64,000 nucleotides of DNA from Sinorhizobium sp. RAC02 (GTDB lineage Bacteria > Pseudomonadota > Alphaproteobacteria > Rhizobiales > Rhizobiaceae): contig NZ_CP016452.1 in assembly GCF_001713395.1 (NCBI RefSeq), positions 2,156,161 to 2,220,160 of the forward strand. The letters are read 5' to 3'. Shown here in pieces: positions 62,283 through 64,000 of the stretch. The notes beneath the pieces were generated by a model. It did no database searches and was not told where the DNA came from. It saw nothing but the letters and a program-made list of their open reading frames with translations. The first letter of the stretch is position 1, and each line of letters starts with the position of its first letter. The position numbers and the translations under genes are program-made.

Positions 62283-63467
62283 ATGACGGATCAAGGCAAT
62301 GAGGGACTGGATCGCCGCAGTTTCATGATCGCCTCGGTTGCCACGGTGGGGGCGGCCGGGCTCATGGCTACGACGGCGAGCGCCCAGACGTCCTCCAGCG
62401 ACGCAACGGCGTCCGCACAAGGCACCATCTATACCGGCGATGTCATTGACGGAAAGCGGGTCATAACTTCGCTCGACATTGCAGACCTCGAACCGGGAAA
62501 GACGCACAGGCTCTATTTCAAGGGCGTGCAGATGCCGACCGGTCAAACCTGGTATGTGTCGGTCATGGTGGCGAAGGGTGCTGCGCCCGGAAAGCGGCTC
62601 GGCCTGATGGGCGGTGTGCATGGCGACGAGATGAACCCGATCCACATGATCCAGACGGTGATGAACCAGCTCGATCCGGCCGCCATGTCCGGATCGGTGA
62701 TGGCCGTCTTCGACGTGTCGCGTCCCGCCGTGGAGGGGATGGCGCGCCGGTGGCCGAATTCGGGCCGGGGGATCGACCTCATCGACATCAACAGGCTGTT
62801 TCCCGGCCGCGAGGACGGCCCTGACGCGCCGCTTCGTCATGCCGGCCTCGTCTTCAACCGCCTGCTTCGCCCCAATCTCGATTACGGGCTGGACTTCCAC
62901 ACTGCCGCGACCGGCATGGACGCGACCGCATTCCATCTGGCCCGAATGGATATTCCGGAGGTGCGCGCGATGGCGGAGCTCTACCCGATCGAACAGATCT
63001 TCGACAACAAGGCCGAGCCGGGCCTCCTCTCCAACGCGCTCATCGATGCCGGCATTCCGGCGCTCACGCCCGAAATCGGCCTGCCGCGTATCTTCGACCA
63101 CGATATGATCGCCCTGTTCGTGGAGGGGACGATGAACGTGATCAAGCATCACGGCATTCTGCCGGGACCGATGGGTCGCACCGGCAAGGATTCGAATGTT
63201 TTCATCGCGGACGGCCTTTTCCCGGTGATTGCGACACACGGGGGGTTCATCGAGCTCCTGGTCAAGCTCAACCAAGCCGTGGAGATAGGCCAGAAGGTCG
63301 CGATCCAGAGAAACACGTTCGGCGAGGTGGTGGCGGAATACGCCGCAGCGCGTAGCGGCAGGGTCGGCGCCAGACGGACGGATGCGACAGCCGAGCCCGG
63401 AACCCCGATCATCTTTCTCCTGTTCGACAGCGCGAGCGCCATCGGAGGGGATGTGGTGGTCGAGTAG
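62283..63467 (+). CDS. Tat-exported AstE/M14-like zinc hydrolase
   Basis: A 394-residue protein from ATG 62283 (GGAGGAG upstream). A Tat leader (DRRSFMIASVATVGAAGLMA) precedes a succinylglutamate-desuccinylase/aspartoacylase-like domain. Zinc ligands are visible: HGDE in LMGGVHGDEMNP, and His in GLDFHTAATG; the RxxN-type segment is DINRLFPG. The family removes acyl groups from amino acids or acts as a carboxypeptidase. Export is unusual for a desuccinylase. It is 37 bp upstream of a Tat-exported amidohydrolase, suggesting joint periplasmic processing of one substrate. Confidence 0.85.
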   Translation: MTDQGNEGLDRRSFMIASVATVGAAGLMATTASAQTSSSDATASAQGTIYTGDVIDGKRVITSLDIADLEPGKTHRLYFKGVQMPTGQTWYVSVMVAKGAAPGKRLGLMGGVHGDEMNPIHMIQTVMNQLDPAAMSGSVMAVFDVSRPAVEGMARRWPNSGRGIDLIDINRLFPGREDGPDAPLRHAGLVFNRLLRPNLDYGLDFHTAATGMDATAFHLARMDIPEVRAMAELYPIEQIFDNKAEPGLLSNALIDAGIPALTPEIGLPRIFDHDMIALFVEGTMNVIKHHGILPGPMGRTGKDSNVFIADGLFPVIATHGGFIELLVKLNQAVEIGQKVAIQRNTFGEVVAEYAAARSGRVGARRTDATAEPGTPIIFLLFDSASAIGGDVVVE

Positions 63468-63504
63468 GCCTGTCACGATTTGGCGGAAGCAGAGAGGAAA
63501 GCTC

Positions 63505-64000
63505 ATGTTGCGGATCGGAAAGAAGTATCGCCATCTTGTCCATGATGCCGGCTGCGGTTGCTTCAGTCCGGACCTGCAGAAGGCCTCTCGCCGGCTGGAG
63601 GCCTTGTCGCGGCGCGGCTTTCTATCCGGGCTAGCCGCGGCCGCCGTCGCCACCACCTTTCCCGCACAAGGCTTTGCCCAGGCAGGAGGCCAGCCGACCA
63701 AGACCCTGCTTCGCAAGGCGCGCCTCTTCGACAGTAAGGCCGGTTCAGTCACCGACAATGTTCAGGTCCTCGTGATCAACAACCAGGTCGCCGGCATCGA
63801 CCGTACCAACGCACCGCCGCCGGAAGACGCGACCGTTCTCGACTGCCGGGACGGCGTCATCATTCCAGGACTGATCGACGCGCACTGGCACACCATCTTC
63901 GCCGCGGTTCCGTTGAACCTCCTACTCGGTGGGGATCCAGGCATCATCTATGCAGCCTCGACGGCCGAGGCCGAGCGCACGCTGATGCGCGGCTTCACAA
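63505..64000 (+). CDS. Tat-exported amidohydrolase, 3' end outside window
   Basis: The start of an amidohydrolase: ATG 63505 follows AGAGGAAA. A long N-terminal region with a Tat motif (LSRRGFLSGLAAAAVATTF) precedes the amidohydrolase N-terminal beta domain (TLLRKARLFDSKAGSVTDN, then VIIPGLIDAHWHTIF with the metal HxH). Only 165 residues are in the window. Zinc-dependent amidohydrolases of this type cleave cyclic amides, imidazolone or prolyl derivatives, but the substrate is unknown. It is in tandem with the M14-like hydrolase. Confidence 0.85.
   Translation, partial: MLRIGKKYRHLVHDAGCGCFSPDLQKASRRLEALSRRGFLSGLAAAAVATTFPAQGFAQAGGQPTKTLLRKARLFDSKAGSVTDNVQVLVINNQVAGIDRTNAPPPEDATVLDCRDGVIIPGLIDAHWHTIFAAVPLNLLLGGDPGIIYAASTAEAERTLMRGFT

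Overview
The window looks like an accessory part of a Rhizobiales genome, probably Rhizobiaceae and possibly a chromid or megaplasmid. It is GC-rich, dense in ABC importer operons each with its own local regulator, and contains no rRNA, tRNA, ribosomal or replication genes. This placement is inferred from gene content and composition; no marker gene is present to prove it.

Left part (1-25 kb): carbohydrate and amino-sugar uptake. A LacI-type regulator cut by the window edge faces a Gfo/Idh/MocA dehydrogenase and a TIM-barrel isomerase. Two large sugar operons then diverge from about 13.0-13.3 kb. The leftward operon (12999 to 3675) encodes a binding protein, a TIM-barrel isomerase, a NagB-like protein, a ROK protein, an ABC ATPase, two permeases, a dehydrogenase, a TetR regulator and a bicupin. 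The rightward operon (13325 to 24951) is an N-acetylhexosamine route, best read as N-acetylgalactosamine. It encodes a complete ABC importer, a DUF5107 protein, a chimeric RpiR-HTH/DeoR-sensor regulator, a fused AgaS deaminase-ROK kinase, a GatZ/KbaZ-type protein and an N-acetylhexosamine-6-phosphate deacetylase.

Middle (25-50 kb): a 1404-residue exported caspase-like protein with a PAN/apple-like module and an EF-hand loop; an MFS exporter with a divergent ArsR regulator; a broken IS5-type transposase; a GntR-controlled PotABCD-type importer followed by RraA-like, HpcH-like and thiamine-diphosphate enzymes; and, convergent to it, an oligopeptide ABC operon with a prolyl-iminopeptidase-like hydrolase and an Xaa-Pro aminopeptidase, facing an XRE-cupin regulator.

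Right part (50-64 kb): a periplasmic copper-handling operon (small His/Cys protein, small lipoprotein, TolC-family lipoprotein, multicopper oxidase, cupredoxin, CusF-like protein); a cytidine/guanine-deaminase-fold enzyme with an NCS2 nucleobase permease; an SLC13 permease with a DUF1269 protein; decayed sequence holding an IS6-family transposase remnant and the 3' end of another SLC13 gene; and two Tat-exported hydrolases (AstE/M14-like and amidohydrolase), the second cut by the window end.

Theme: each importer operon couples uptake to its own catabolic enzymes and a local regulator. Palindromes in the control regions match the regulator families. Three of the four binding-protein genes with downstream transport genes are followed at once by a strong RNA hairpin.
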